Assembly: GCA_036941025.1 (NCBI GenBank)
Contig: JAYMNP010000001.1
Span: forward strand, 2,812,501 to 2,876,500
Origin: Lachnospiraceae bacterium JLR.KK002
GTDB taxonomy: Bacteria; Bacillota; Clostridia; Lachnospirales; Lachnospiraceae
Length of the DNA: 64,000 nt
Reading direction: 5' to 3'
In this document: positions 35,311-43,269 of the stretch, piece after piece
Position numbering within the stretch: position 1 is the stretch's first letter
Layout of the letters: every line of letters begins with the position of its first letter
Notes under the pieces: model-generated
What the model saw: the letters and a program-made list of their open reading frames with translations, nothing else
What the model was told of the DNA's origin: nothing
The model's database searches: none
Made by a program: the position numbers and the translations under genes

Positions 35311-37520
35311 GTTGTAGTTCCCATTTATTTCTTGGTATGGTATAATTCCGTCTTTTGCCTGCTCTAATCCCTGCTCGTTGTAGTTCCCATTTATTTCTTG
35401 GTATGGTATAATCGGTTACAGGCCAATGCCTTTACACTTTAAGTTGTAGTTCCCATTTATTTCTTGGTATGGTATAATAAAGGTGGGTTGATTATAAGCG
35501 GAGGGGCGGTTGTAGTTCCCATTTATTTCTTGGTATGGTATAATAAGAACCATTACCACACTCCCCCTTCTAATGTTGTAGTTCCCATTTATTTCTTGGT
35601 ATGGTATAATATAATACACTGCTTTATCAAGACGATATGGGTTGTAGTTCCCATTTATTTCTTGGTATGGTATAATTTACCACGTAGCGGATTCTTACGC
35701 TGTCGTGTTGTAGTTCCCATTTATTTCTTGGTATGGTATAATTATGGTTCTTACGAGGAACGCTACGCTGTAGTTGTAGTTCCCATTTATTTCTTGGTAT
35801 GGTATAATCCAGACAGGGAACCTCTCCGAATGACATAGTTGTAGTTCCCATTTATTTCTTGGTATGGTATAATCTTCACAGAAAATCACTTACATGTGAA
35901 GAAGTTGTAGTTCCCATTTATTTCTTGGTATGGTATAATTCAGCCATTACAAATTGAACGTCTTTCCGTGTTGTAGTTCCCATTTATTTCTTGGTATGGT
36001 ATAATAACCTTAAAAGTGTTAAACAACATGAGAGCGTTGTAGTTCCCATTTATTTCTTGGTATGGTATAATCCCGGACACTGTCAAAGCTATCGGTGTAA
36101 AGTTGTAGTTCCCATTTATTTCTTGGTATGGTATAATTTACCACGTAGCAGATTCTTACGCTGTCGTGTTGTAGTTCCCATTTATTTCTTGGTATGGTAT
36201 AATTGTTTGCCCTTGCGTTTATGCGGAAGTAATGTTGTAGTTCCCATTTATTTCTTGGTATGGTATAATCCCGATTTCCGTAAGGACGGTTGACAGCCTG
36301 TTGTAGTTCCCATTTATTTCTTGGTATGGTATAATAGCTGGTCTTCCGAGTATTTTCCCCTGCCCGTTGTAGTTCCCATTTATTTCTTGGTATGGTATAA
36401 TACGCCCCCTGAGTTCCGGAGTAGGCCATTCCGTTGTAGTTCCCATTTATTTCTTGGTATGGTATAATAAAAGGGCAGAAGAGCTTTTGCGAAAGGAGTT
36501 GTAGTTCCCATTTATTTCTTGGTATGGTATAATTGTGTCAAATTTACCTGTGACAGGATTAAAGTTGTAGTTCCCATTTATTTCTTGGTATGGTATAATT
36601 TACCCTATAAAATATCGTCAAATCAATTTGTTGTAGTTCCCATTTATTTCTTGGTATGGTATAATTTGAGTTATAACAACACAGGCTCAACGATTGTTGT
36701 AGTTCCCATTTATTTCTTGGTATGGTATAATAAATTCAATGTCGTTTGCGTGGAAGATTGGTTGTAGTTCCCATTTATTTCTTGGTATGGTATAATGAAA
36801 AATACCTGCATTGAACGAAAAAGACGGTTGTAGTTCCCATTTATTTCTTGGTATGGTATAATTTATATAGATAAATATTATTTAATCTATAGTTGTAGTT
36901 CCCATTTATTTCTTGGTATGGTATAATTTGACATACAATGTCTATGATGTAGAGTCTGTTGTAGTTCCCATTTATTTCTTGGTATGGTATAATCCAGACA
37001 TGGAATTTCGCCGAATGACATAGTTGTAGTTCCCATTTATTTCTTGGTATGGTATAATATATATTTTATGTGAAGAAGAATTTGAGAAGTTGTAGTTCCC
37101 ATTTATTTCTTGGTATGGTATAATGAGGAAGAAAATTGTTAAATCTGTCTTAGAGTTGTAGTTCCCATTTATTTCTTGGTATGGTATAATAATGTATTGC
37201 AAGGAAAACAAAAAGCGTCCGTTGTAGTTCCCATTTATTTCTTGGTATGGTATAATAGACGCGATAATGGGCGGGACGGTGCAGTGGTTGTAGTTCCCAT
37301 TTATTTCTTGGTATGGTATAATCCTCATTTTTCTGTTAACTTCATAACCATTGTTGTAGTTCCCATTTATTTCTTGGTATGGTATAATAGAGGATGTGGA
37401 ATATACTAATGGGTTTGAGTTGTAGTTCCCATTTATTTCTTGGTATGGTATAATCGTTGGGTATGGTGCACCAGAAAGCAAATAGTTGTAGTTCCCATTT
37501 ATTTCTTGGTATGGTATAAT
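35311..37520 (+). CRISPR. Type II-C CRISPR array, 34 repeats and 33 spacers
   Basis: Thirty-four copies of a 36-bp repeat (5' half GTTGTAGTTCCCATTTAT, 3' half TTCTTGGTATGGTATAAT); I saw no change in any copy. Spacers are 29-31 nt, mostly 30. The 5' half resembles Neisseria II-C repeats (GTTGTAGCTCCC). The 3' end TGGTATAAT is a perfect extended -10 box, so each repeat can start transcription into the next spacer on the plus strand. The tracrRNA anti-repeat on the minus strand fixes the same direction. The array runs towards cas2, opposite to the cas genes, as in other II-C loci. Two pairs of spacers are related (6/13 and 8/26). Confidence 0.98.
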
Positions 37521-37530
37521 AGGGAACAGA

Positions 37531-37565
37531 AAATCCGCATAGCCAGTAGGGTTATGCGGATTTTT
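37531..37565. terminator. Terminator between the array and cas2
   Basis: AAATCCGCATA and TATGCGGATTT pair, followed by TTTTT on the plus strand and TTTT on the minus. It can end crRNA transcription from the left and cas transcription from the right. Confidence 0.78.
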
Positions 37566-37620
37566 CTCAGTTAAAAATTTCTGATTTTCTTAAAAAAAAT
37601 AATTGCATTTTATCCTTTTT

Positions 37621-37941
37621 CTAAAAAATATTCAATAACTCCGACGATTCTCCGGTATCATCAAAAGTCTTTTTTCCTAACAAAATATGGATGGATTCAT
37701 ATTGTTTCTCCGTAATTGTCAGCAAACGGACAGAGCCTTTCGACGGCAAATTCAGATTCAGTCTGGCCTCATGCTTTTCCACAGCATCCATACCATTGCA
37801 AATCCTTGTGTAGACCGAAAACTGCATCATATGGTATCCGTCTTTTAAGAGGAAATTACGAAACTTCGCCGCTGCCTTCCTTTCCTTTGCAGTGACTACC
37901 GGCAAATCAAAAAACACTATCATTCTCATAAATTTACTCAT
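37621..37941 (-). CDS. cas2: CRISPR-associated protein Cas2
   Basis: A 106-residue Cas2 with the ferredoxin-like start MRMIVFFDLPVVTAKERKAA, in which the Asp after VFF is the conserved acidic residue. GYHMMQFSVYTRIC and KGSVRLLTITEKQYESI match type II Cas2. Cas2 dimers bridge Cas1 dimers during spacer integration. It overlaps the end of cas1 by 8 bp. Confidence 0.97.
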   Translation of the reverse strand: MSKFMRMIVFFDLPVVTAKERKAAAKFRNFLLKDGYHMMQFSVYTRICNGMDAVEKHEARLNLNLPSKGSVRLLTITEKQYESIHILLGKKTFDDTGESSELLNIF

Positions 37942-38839
37942 AACGATGTACCTGCAGCTGTATCAGCTCCGGCAGACTCAGCATTTCACATTTTTCCTGC
38001 AATACGCTGCTGTAACTGGCCGCCATTCCGTCAACACAATTGCTCAGGATACGCTTTTCTCCTTTTATCTGCATTTCAAAATTTATGATTCCATACAGTT
38101 CACGCTTTATTCCCGGCGTCAGTCCGTTGAAAGTCTGCGACATATCAAACTTTGAAGCCACATATAAGTCAACAACAGGACGAAATGGCTCGATGAAATC
38201 ATCTGCCAGATTATAACTGTTCAGCTCATTTCGATGAAAAAGTCCGAGGGAAGGCTCCATCCCATAGCATACAAGGCTACGGGCAATCAGGCCTCTTACA
38301 ATAGCATATCCATAATTTAAGGCCACGTTGATGATATGTTCATCGCTCCTTGAAAATTCCGGGCCGAATAAATGACGGAAATAAAATGCCGCTGCTTTGG
38401 CTTCCACATGGGTTCTGTCTCCGGACTGCACTTCTTTACACATTTTCAGCAATTCTGTGTCTCCTTCTCTGCCGCTCAGTTTCAGGCACAAAGACTGATT
38501 TCTGACCTTTTGCACCACAATCTGCTGCCACAGTCGTTTCTGTAAAGGCTTGCTTATTTCCATCTGACATTTTAAAAGTTTATAATGGCGGCTATGCCTT
38601 ACCAGCGGCAGCAGTACGCCATTGGGAAGATGTTTTTCATCACAGACATACACAGCTATTCCCAAATCAGCAAATTTCTGAAACAGATAAGCAGATATCA
38701 TCACCGACTGATTTTCTATCAGAATACTGTTAATATCCTCCAGAGGAATACTGATATCCCGGTCATCTCCAATCACCAGCTGCTGATTCTCAACACGCAG
38801 CTTTCTGTTGCCTTCTATTTTTATATTTCGAAATCCCAT
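37934..38839 (-). CDS. cas1: CRISPR-associated endonuclease Cas1
   Basis: A 301-residue Cas1 (type II). It starts MGFRNIKIEGNRKLRVENQQ; the integrase core has the metal ligands in NVALNYGYAIVRGLIARSLV, GLFHRNELNSYNLADDFIEP and the following PVVDLYV. With Cas2 it cuts and inserts new spacers. It lies 97 bp downstream of cas9, and no csn2 or cas4 follows, which marks subtype II-C. Confidence 0.97.
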   Translation of the reverse strand: MGFRNIKIEGNRKLRVENQQLVIGDDRDISIPLEDINSILIENQSVMISAYLFQKFADLGIAVYVCDEKHLPNGVLLPLVRHSRHYKLLKCQMEISKPLQKRLWQQIVVQKVRNQSLCLKLSGREGDTELLKMCKEVQSGDRTHVEAKAAAFYFRHLFGPEFSRSDEHIINVALNYGYAIVRGLIARSLVCYGMEPSLGLFHRNELNSYNLADDFIEPFRPVVDLYVASKFDMSQTFNGLTPGIKRELYGIINFEMQIKGEKRILSNCVDGMAASYSSVLQEKCEMLSLPELIQLQVHRYE

Positions 38840-38936
38840 ATATCACCTCCACTGCCAGCAGATATCCCTGCCTTTTACTACCTGTTTTGCCCCTTTCCTG
38901 ATACCATAAAAGTTTTTGTAAACTTTATTTTCATTT

Positions 38937-41900
38937 CTAATGAAATCCCATTCGCTTTTCCCGTTTTACTTCTGATATGTTCCCAAGTATATCTACCTGA
39001 TATTTCTTCAAACTCTCCAGACTTTTAATTCCTAAACTTGAAAATTCAAAACTTCCATTATGTGATTTGCCATTGAAACTTGCCGTCGATATATTTGCCC
39101 CATAATAGTAAACCACTTCTTCATTTACCATCTTTGATGTTCCATCCACACAGGTTACGTTTTTTCCTTTTTTCGATTTGAATGAGATTAAATCTCTGGA
39201 ATACAGGCTGAAAATAAAATCTTTATCTTCCATTTCCTTCCATTGGCTATATGGCTTATTTGCTACCACTGCCTTCATCGGCAGTCTCTTTCTTACCACA
39301 TCTGCAATATAAACTGGCACAAAATAATACTTTCCATTGACGTTAAACACATCCACACGCACCATGGAACCATTGGCGTTGGCTGCTATTCCTTTTTCAG
39401 AATTCACATACACGCCCAGGGTGAGTTTATCATATGTTTTCACTTTTCTGACCAGATTTCCTCTGGAGCCATCTGCCTTTGGCTTATAAAAGGGTTCCTC
39501 AAAGGCTTTTTTTCCATCACCGTCGTACGATTTCAGTCGTTCTTTCAGAGCGTTATACAAACGGGTATCGCTTTCGGGTTTATAATAATTCACTATCTCT
39601 CCTTCTTTGTCCAGTTTCAGATCCGTCAGGGCTGTTCTGGTCAGAACACAGCCGTTTTCCTGATAGTGCCGGGGACTTCGGATGGTATCTGCATGGGCCG
39701 CCCCGGATACTTTCCGGTTAGGCATTCTGGATACAAATACAGGCCGGATGATATTATTTTCGTAGAACCATATCGGATAGTCCAGTTTCCGTGAAACATC
39801 AGCATGGGTTTCAATAAATTCCCTGGGGCTTTCTCCCAGACGGATATCCAGTTCCTCATTAAAATAATTCCAAGGCTTTGGTACCTGTACGCCGAATATC
39901 TCGTCCCACTGGTCCCTGGTAAAATCATCCCTGGTAAATTTCTCTCCTGTTTCCACATCAACAGCGGTAAATCCTCTGGCATACAGCAGTTCTCTCCCCT
40001 GTATGTTTCTGGAAATCTTCTGTATCATCCCATCCGTACAGCAGGCAATCACCACCGCATCCCTGGCATGATGGGTGTCAATGGAGCGGTCTTTTGCAGC
40101 CATTCCCCAGCGTTTGCGCAGATAGCCGGTTACCGCTCCGTTTACTGCAAAGACCTGTTTTTTCTTTTCCGGATTGTTGTAGGGAGCCAGTTCCAGATTT
40201 TCCCGTATCATGTTATAAATCACACGGGTGATATATTTGGTATCATTCAGATTCCTCTCCTTAAATTCCTTTCGTTCTTCTTCGGTAAATTCCTGTTTTA
40301 ATAAATTCTGCTGTTTTCTGTAATCTCTGATACGGGAATTTACCAGGGTTTCAAATCTGCTCCATCTCTCAGCATCGTTTCCAAAATACTCATATGGAAT
40401 GCGATTGCCCTTCTGTCTGTTTTCTTCGGAAGTGACCAGCACCTTATTCCGGTAACTGTCATCAAAGGTAATGCTGTAGGGAAGGATGTGGTCGATATCA
40501 TATGCTCCTGTAAACAGTTTTTCCAGGGGTATTCGTTCGCCGGAATACATGCAGATTCCATCCTGGTCATGCCACAGGCGATATTTCAGAATGTCCTGAC
40601 CGGAGGGAAAAGCATTGCCCAGTTCCTGAATTTCTTTTTTTGCTCTCTCGTTGTCCGACTGTCTGTCTTTCATCTGCTTTTCCATTTTCCTGCGCTCATC
40701 ATAATTTTTGGACATTTCTCTGGCCAGCTCTATATTGACTGCCTGGGGGCTTCCGTATTTTTGTATAATGGCGTTTATCACTTTGACAGTCTGAGACACA
40801 GACCGTTTTACCACCGGATTATTGATATCATTGATAATGTCCGTGATTTCTTTTCCTTTTAACAGGCGAGACTTTTCTTTTTTGGTATTTCCCTGAAAAT
40901 CATACCCGGCTTCGCCGCAGGCTTTGTCGTAATTAAGGCCTTCTTTTAAATAGGGCATCAGTTTCTTCATGGCTTTCAGAGAGACGTGCTGAAAGCCTTT
41001 GGGATTCAGCTCCAGAAGTTCCTCTGTGACTTCCGGAGCCAGACCCAGTTTCTGAAATTCCCGACTGCGGGTATCGTCATTTTTATACAGAGTCAGAATC
41101 TTTCCCACCTCGTCCAGCAGCTCTGCCTGTTCTTCGGGGGATAACGGTTCCAGTACGCCGGACATGCGTTTCTGGTATTCGTAATAGTTCGCCATGCTCA
41201 CGAACCTGGTTTTTTCCGCATCTTTTATTTTTTCTTCCACTGTTTCTTTTTTACTACTGTAATTCAGCGTATTGAAGCGATAGTTGGTATCCAGTTTCAG
41301 CTCTTTCCGCACTGCACCATAGGTGATTTCTTTTTTCTTGTGCATCAAATCAAATAATATCTGACGTTCTTCCGAGGTGAGTCCCCGGCTCTTTCCATTT
41401 TTTTCCACTACACGGAGATGGTTTATTTTCTGCAGGGCCACAAACAGTTCTGAAGTATATGCGGCTTTCGGAGCTCTCGGCTCCTGGTTTTCTTTCGGCT
41501 CAAGGGCACACAGTCCTACTCTGTCTCCAAATCCTTCCATGGCATAGGGGCTTGCGCTTCCGTCGGGCTGTTTTCCCGGCCCCATGTCAAAGGAACGCTG
41601 GCTGGTCATTATGGCAAGATACGCTTCTTCCAGTTCTTTTGTGGCTTTCTGGTTGCCGAACTTCCTCTGGCAGTCGAAAATTATTTTTACTTCATCCTCC
41701 AGCAGTGCCCGGAGCATGGTATGTCTGTAATCCCCTTCCTTATTCCGGGGCGTCAGGAGATACCCTTCTTCCCTCCAGGTACAGCCGGTTCTGAATTTAT
41801 CATCCTTGTATATCATCTCGCCTGCGGTGCGGTATCCATGCTCCTCCATCAGTTTCTCATTTTCTTTCGTGGCCGACAGCACGGCCCCTGTCTCTTTGTC

Positions 41901-42335
41901 ATTCTTATCCTTTAATTCTGCTTTCCGGGTAGAACGGAAACCTCTGTGTTTTCCGATATGTATCAGTATCTGAGCCAGTTCCTCGTCTTTTAACTTCCGC
42001 TCCAGCCCTTCATATCTCAGCCGATATACGTCCGGCAGCCCGGCAGAATGATACCGCTCCATAAATTCATCAAGCTGAATCAGCCCCTGTTCCTGCAACA
42101 GCCATTTTATCCGGTCCAGACGATGTTTCCTCCGCCGCAGACGTCTTCTGGTGGTTCTGGCGCCTCTCCTCTCCTCCGCCAGGGCAGCTCCTGTTTTCGG
42201 CACTTCTGCCGCTTCAAACAGTCTTACCCCCAAATCCACAATCCGTACAGGCTCATCTTTACTGTTATTTTCCAGCACTGCCCATCCCACGGATGCAATC
42301 CCAATATCCAACCCAATTCTGTAATTCAAATCCAT
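38937..42335 (-). CDS. cas9: Type II-C CRISPR endonuclease Cas9
   Basis: A compact 1,132-residue Cas9. RuvC-I is at the N-terminus (IGLDIGIASVGWAV, Asp10). An arginine-rich bridge helix (RRGARTTRRRLRRRKHRLDR) spans residues 56-75. RuvC-II has VNIELARE with Glu536; the HNH domain YDIDHILPYS has His616 with Asn639 downstream; RuvC-III is THHARDAVVI with His756 and Asp759. All catalytic residues appear intact. Length, cas gene order and tracrRNA sequence fit II-C. The C-terminal region that reads the PAM is not predictable by eye. A GAAGGAG site precedes the ATG, and the tracrRNA gene ends about 60 bp upstream on the same strand. Confidence 0.97.
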   Translation of the reverse strand: MDLNYRIGLDIGIASVGWAVLENNSKDEPVRIVDLGVRLFEAAEVPKTGAALAEERRGARTTRRRLRRRKHRLDRIKWLLQEQGLIQLDEFMERYHSAGLPDVYRLRYEGLERKLKDEELAQILIHIGKHRGFRSTRKAELKDKNDKETGAVLSATKENEKLMEEHGYRTAGEMIYKDDKFRTGCTWREEGYLLTPRNKEGDYRHTMLRALLEDEVKIIFDCQRKFGNQKATKELEEAYLAIMTSQRSFDMGPGKQPDGSASPYAMEGFGDRVGLCALEPKENQEPRAPKAAYTSELFVALQKINHLRVVEKNGKSRGLTSEERQILFDLMHKKKEITYGAVRKELKLDTNYRFNTLNYSSKKETVEEKIKDAEKTRFVSMANYYEYQKRMSGVLEPLSPEEQAELLDEVGKILTLYKNDDTRSREFQKLGLAPEVTEELLELNPKGFQHVSLKAMKKLMPYLKEGLNYDKACGEAGYDFQGNTKKEKSRLLKGKEITDIINDINNPVVKRSVSQTVKVINAIIQKYGSPQAVNIELAREMSKNYDERRKMEKQMKDRQSDNERAKKEIQELGNAFPSGQDILKYRLWHDQDGICMYSGERIPLEKLFTGAYDIDHILPYSITFDDSYRNKVLVTSEENRQKGNRIPYEYFGNDAERWSRFETLVNSRIRDYRKQQNLLKQEFTEEERKEFKERNLNDTKYITRVIYNMIRENLELAPYNNPEKKKQVFAVNGAVTGYLRKRWGMAAKDRSIDTHHARDAVVIACCTDGMIQKISRNIQGRELLYARGFTAVDVETGEKFTRDDFTRDQWDEIFGVQVPKPWNYFNEELDIRLGESPREFIETHADVSRKLDYPIWFYENNIIRPVFVSRMPNRKVSGAAHADTIRSPRHYQENGCVLTRTALTDLKLDKEGEIVNYYKPESDTRLYNALKERLKSYDGDGKKAFEEPFYKPKADGSRGNLVRKVKTYDKLTLGVYVNSEKGIAANANGSMVRVDVFNVNGKYYFVPVYIADVVRKRLPMKAVVANKPYSQWKEMEDKDFIFSLYSRDLISFKSKKGKNVTCVDGTSKMVNEEVVYYYGANISTASFNGKSHNGSFEFSSLGIKSLESLKKYQVDILGNISEVKREKRMGFH

Positions 42336-42396
42336 ACCTTACTCCTTCTCTCATTTTATAAAAAAGAATGTACTGTGCATTCTCCGCCGCAGTGCG

Positions 42397-42492
42397 ATAA
42401 AAAGATAATCCCATTCCGAAGAATGGGATCAGAGCTTTTTGGTGTTCTACCTTATTGTAGGAACCATATTATTTCTTGGTATGATATAATAC
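42397..42492 (-). ncRNA. tracrRNA of the type II-C system
   Basis: Minus-strand RNA. Its 5' half (complement of 42454-42490) is complementary to the CRISPR repeat with a small internal bulge: the plus strand reads ATTGTAGGAACCATATTATT then TCTTGGTATGATATAAT. It continues with CCTACAATAAGG, the same junction as in Neisseria tracrRNA, then GCTCTGATCC and a terminator hairpin CCCATTC-TTCG-GAATGGG followed by TTATCTTTTT. About 95 nt are predicted. Confidence 0.9.
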
Positions 42493-42498
42493 AAATTT

Positions 42499-42527
42499 AT
42501 TATAACCTCTTTGTCCCATTTTGTAAA
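42499..42527 (-). promoter_or_regulatory. tracrRNA promoter
   Basis: TTTACA (42522-42527), 17-bp spacer, TATAAT (42499-42504), placing the transcript start at the first anti-repeat bases. Confidence 0.8.
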
Positions 42528-42567
42528 TATCTGTCAGAAACTTTTTATTTCTTAGCGGTTTCTTAAC

Positions 42568-42636
42568 GTAACAGTTCAGACAAGCTGAACTGTTACATGC
42601 AAAAATCCATTTAAAATCCCTTTGCGATGGGATTTT
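42568..42636. terminator. Palindrome and terminator after the sulfur-modification operon
   Basis: GTAACAGTTCA…TGAACTGTTAC (42568-42596) is a perfect 11-bp stem, and AAAATCCC…GGGATTTT (42613-42636) is a terminator hairpin with T-runs. They lie between the last gene of the operon and the tracrRNA promoter. A related sequence CAGTTCAGACAGGCTG…CTGTTACATGC recurs at 42713-42742. The interval 42540-42747 holds no gene. Confidence 0.65.
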
Positions 42637-42747
42637 TGCTCTCCTGAATCATATTCTCACGGTCAGCGCAGCAGGTGCGCAGACCTGCCTGAACCTGTTA
42701 CTTCTTAGCACATCAGTTCAGACAGGCTGTCCTGTTACATGCCTGCA

Positions 42748-43266
42748 CTATTCCGGAGTAACCCGGAAAACTGTCCCGAACCGCTCCATAAGGGCCATGA
42801 TATTAGCTGTTTTTTCATCGTAGAATTCTTCATCCACTTCTGATTTCCGCAATATCAGACGCTCATACAGTTCTTCCACGCCGCCCCGCACGTAGGAGTT
42901 GAACAAATCTCGGTAATATTCAAATTCTTCCTGGGTTTCCACTCCCCGGAACGCTTTTTTCACACTTTCTTCCGGTCCCAGCTCCCTTCTGTTCTCCAGA
43001 ATCATCATCATCTGCATGATAAAGTCCAAATCGTCTTTTGCTCCTGTCATCTGCTCCGGAAAAATGCTTTTCGACTCATTGGGCGCATAGTCTGCCTCCG
43101 CTTTCCGGTCCACACGGAATCCTATGACAGCTGCGACAACATACAAATCTATCAGCCGCCGGAAATATGTATGTTCGTAGTCATTCGGCACCCACAGTTC
43201 TCCCGCCATTCTGGCATGTTTTCCGCGAAACTCAAACTCCTTTTTAAAAAATTCAAAAACCGGCAT
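42748..43266 (-). CDS. Small Dnd-system-associated-type protein
   Basis: A 172-residue protein without membrane segments. The segment YFRRLIDLYVVAAVIGFRVD, then SIFPEQMTGAKDDLDF, recalls small Dnd-associated proteins (an 'AAALGF'-like core), and it takes the place of dndE directly after the dndD-like gene (3-bp gap). It is longer than DndE and lacks its typical start. Role uncertain: a DNA-binding or regulatory partner of the SMC ATPase is the most likely guess. It is the last gene of the operon. Confidence 0.6.
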   Translation of the reverse strand: MPVFEFFKKEFEFRGKHARMAGELWVPNDYEHTYFRRLIDLYVVAAVIGFRVDRKAEADYAPNESKSIFPEQMTGAKDDLDFIMQMMMILENRRELGPEESVKKAFRGVETQEEFEYYRDLFNSYVRGGVEELYERLILRKSEVDEEFYDEKTANIMALMERFGTVFRVTPE

Positions 43267-43269
43267 AAC

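Noticed and set aside
35416..37481. Long open frames on both strands through the CRISPR array
   Set aside because: They consist of the repeat translated over and over (for example IPYQEINGNYN). The 66-bp period is a multiple of three, which keeps frames open by chance.
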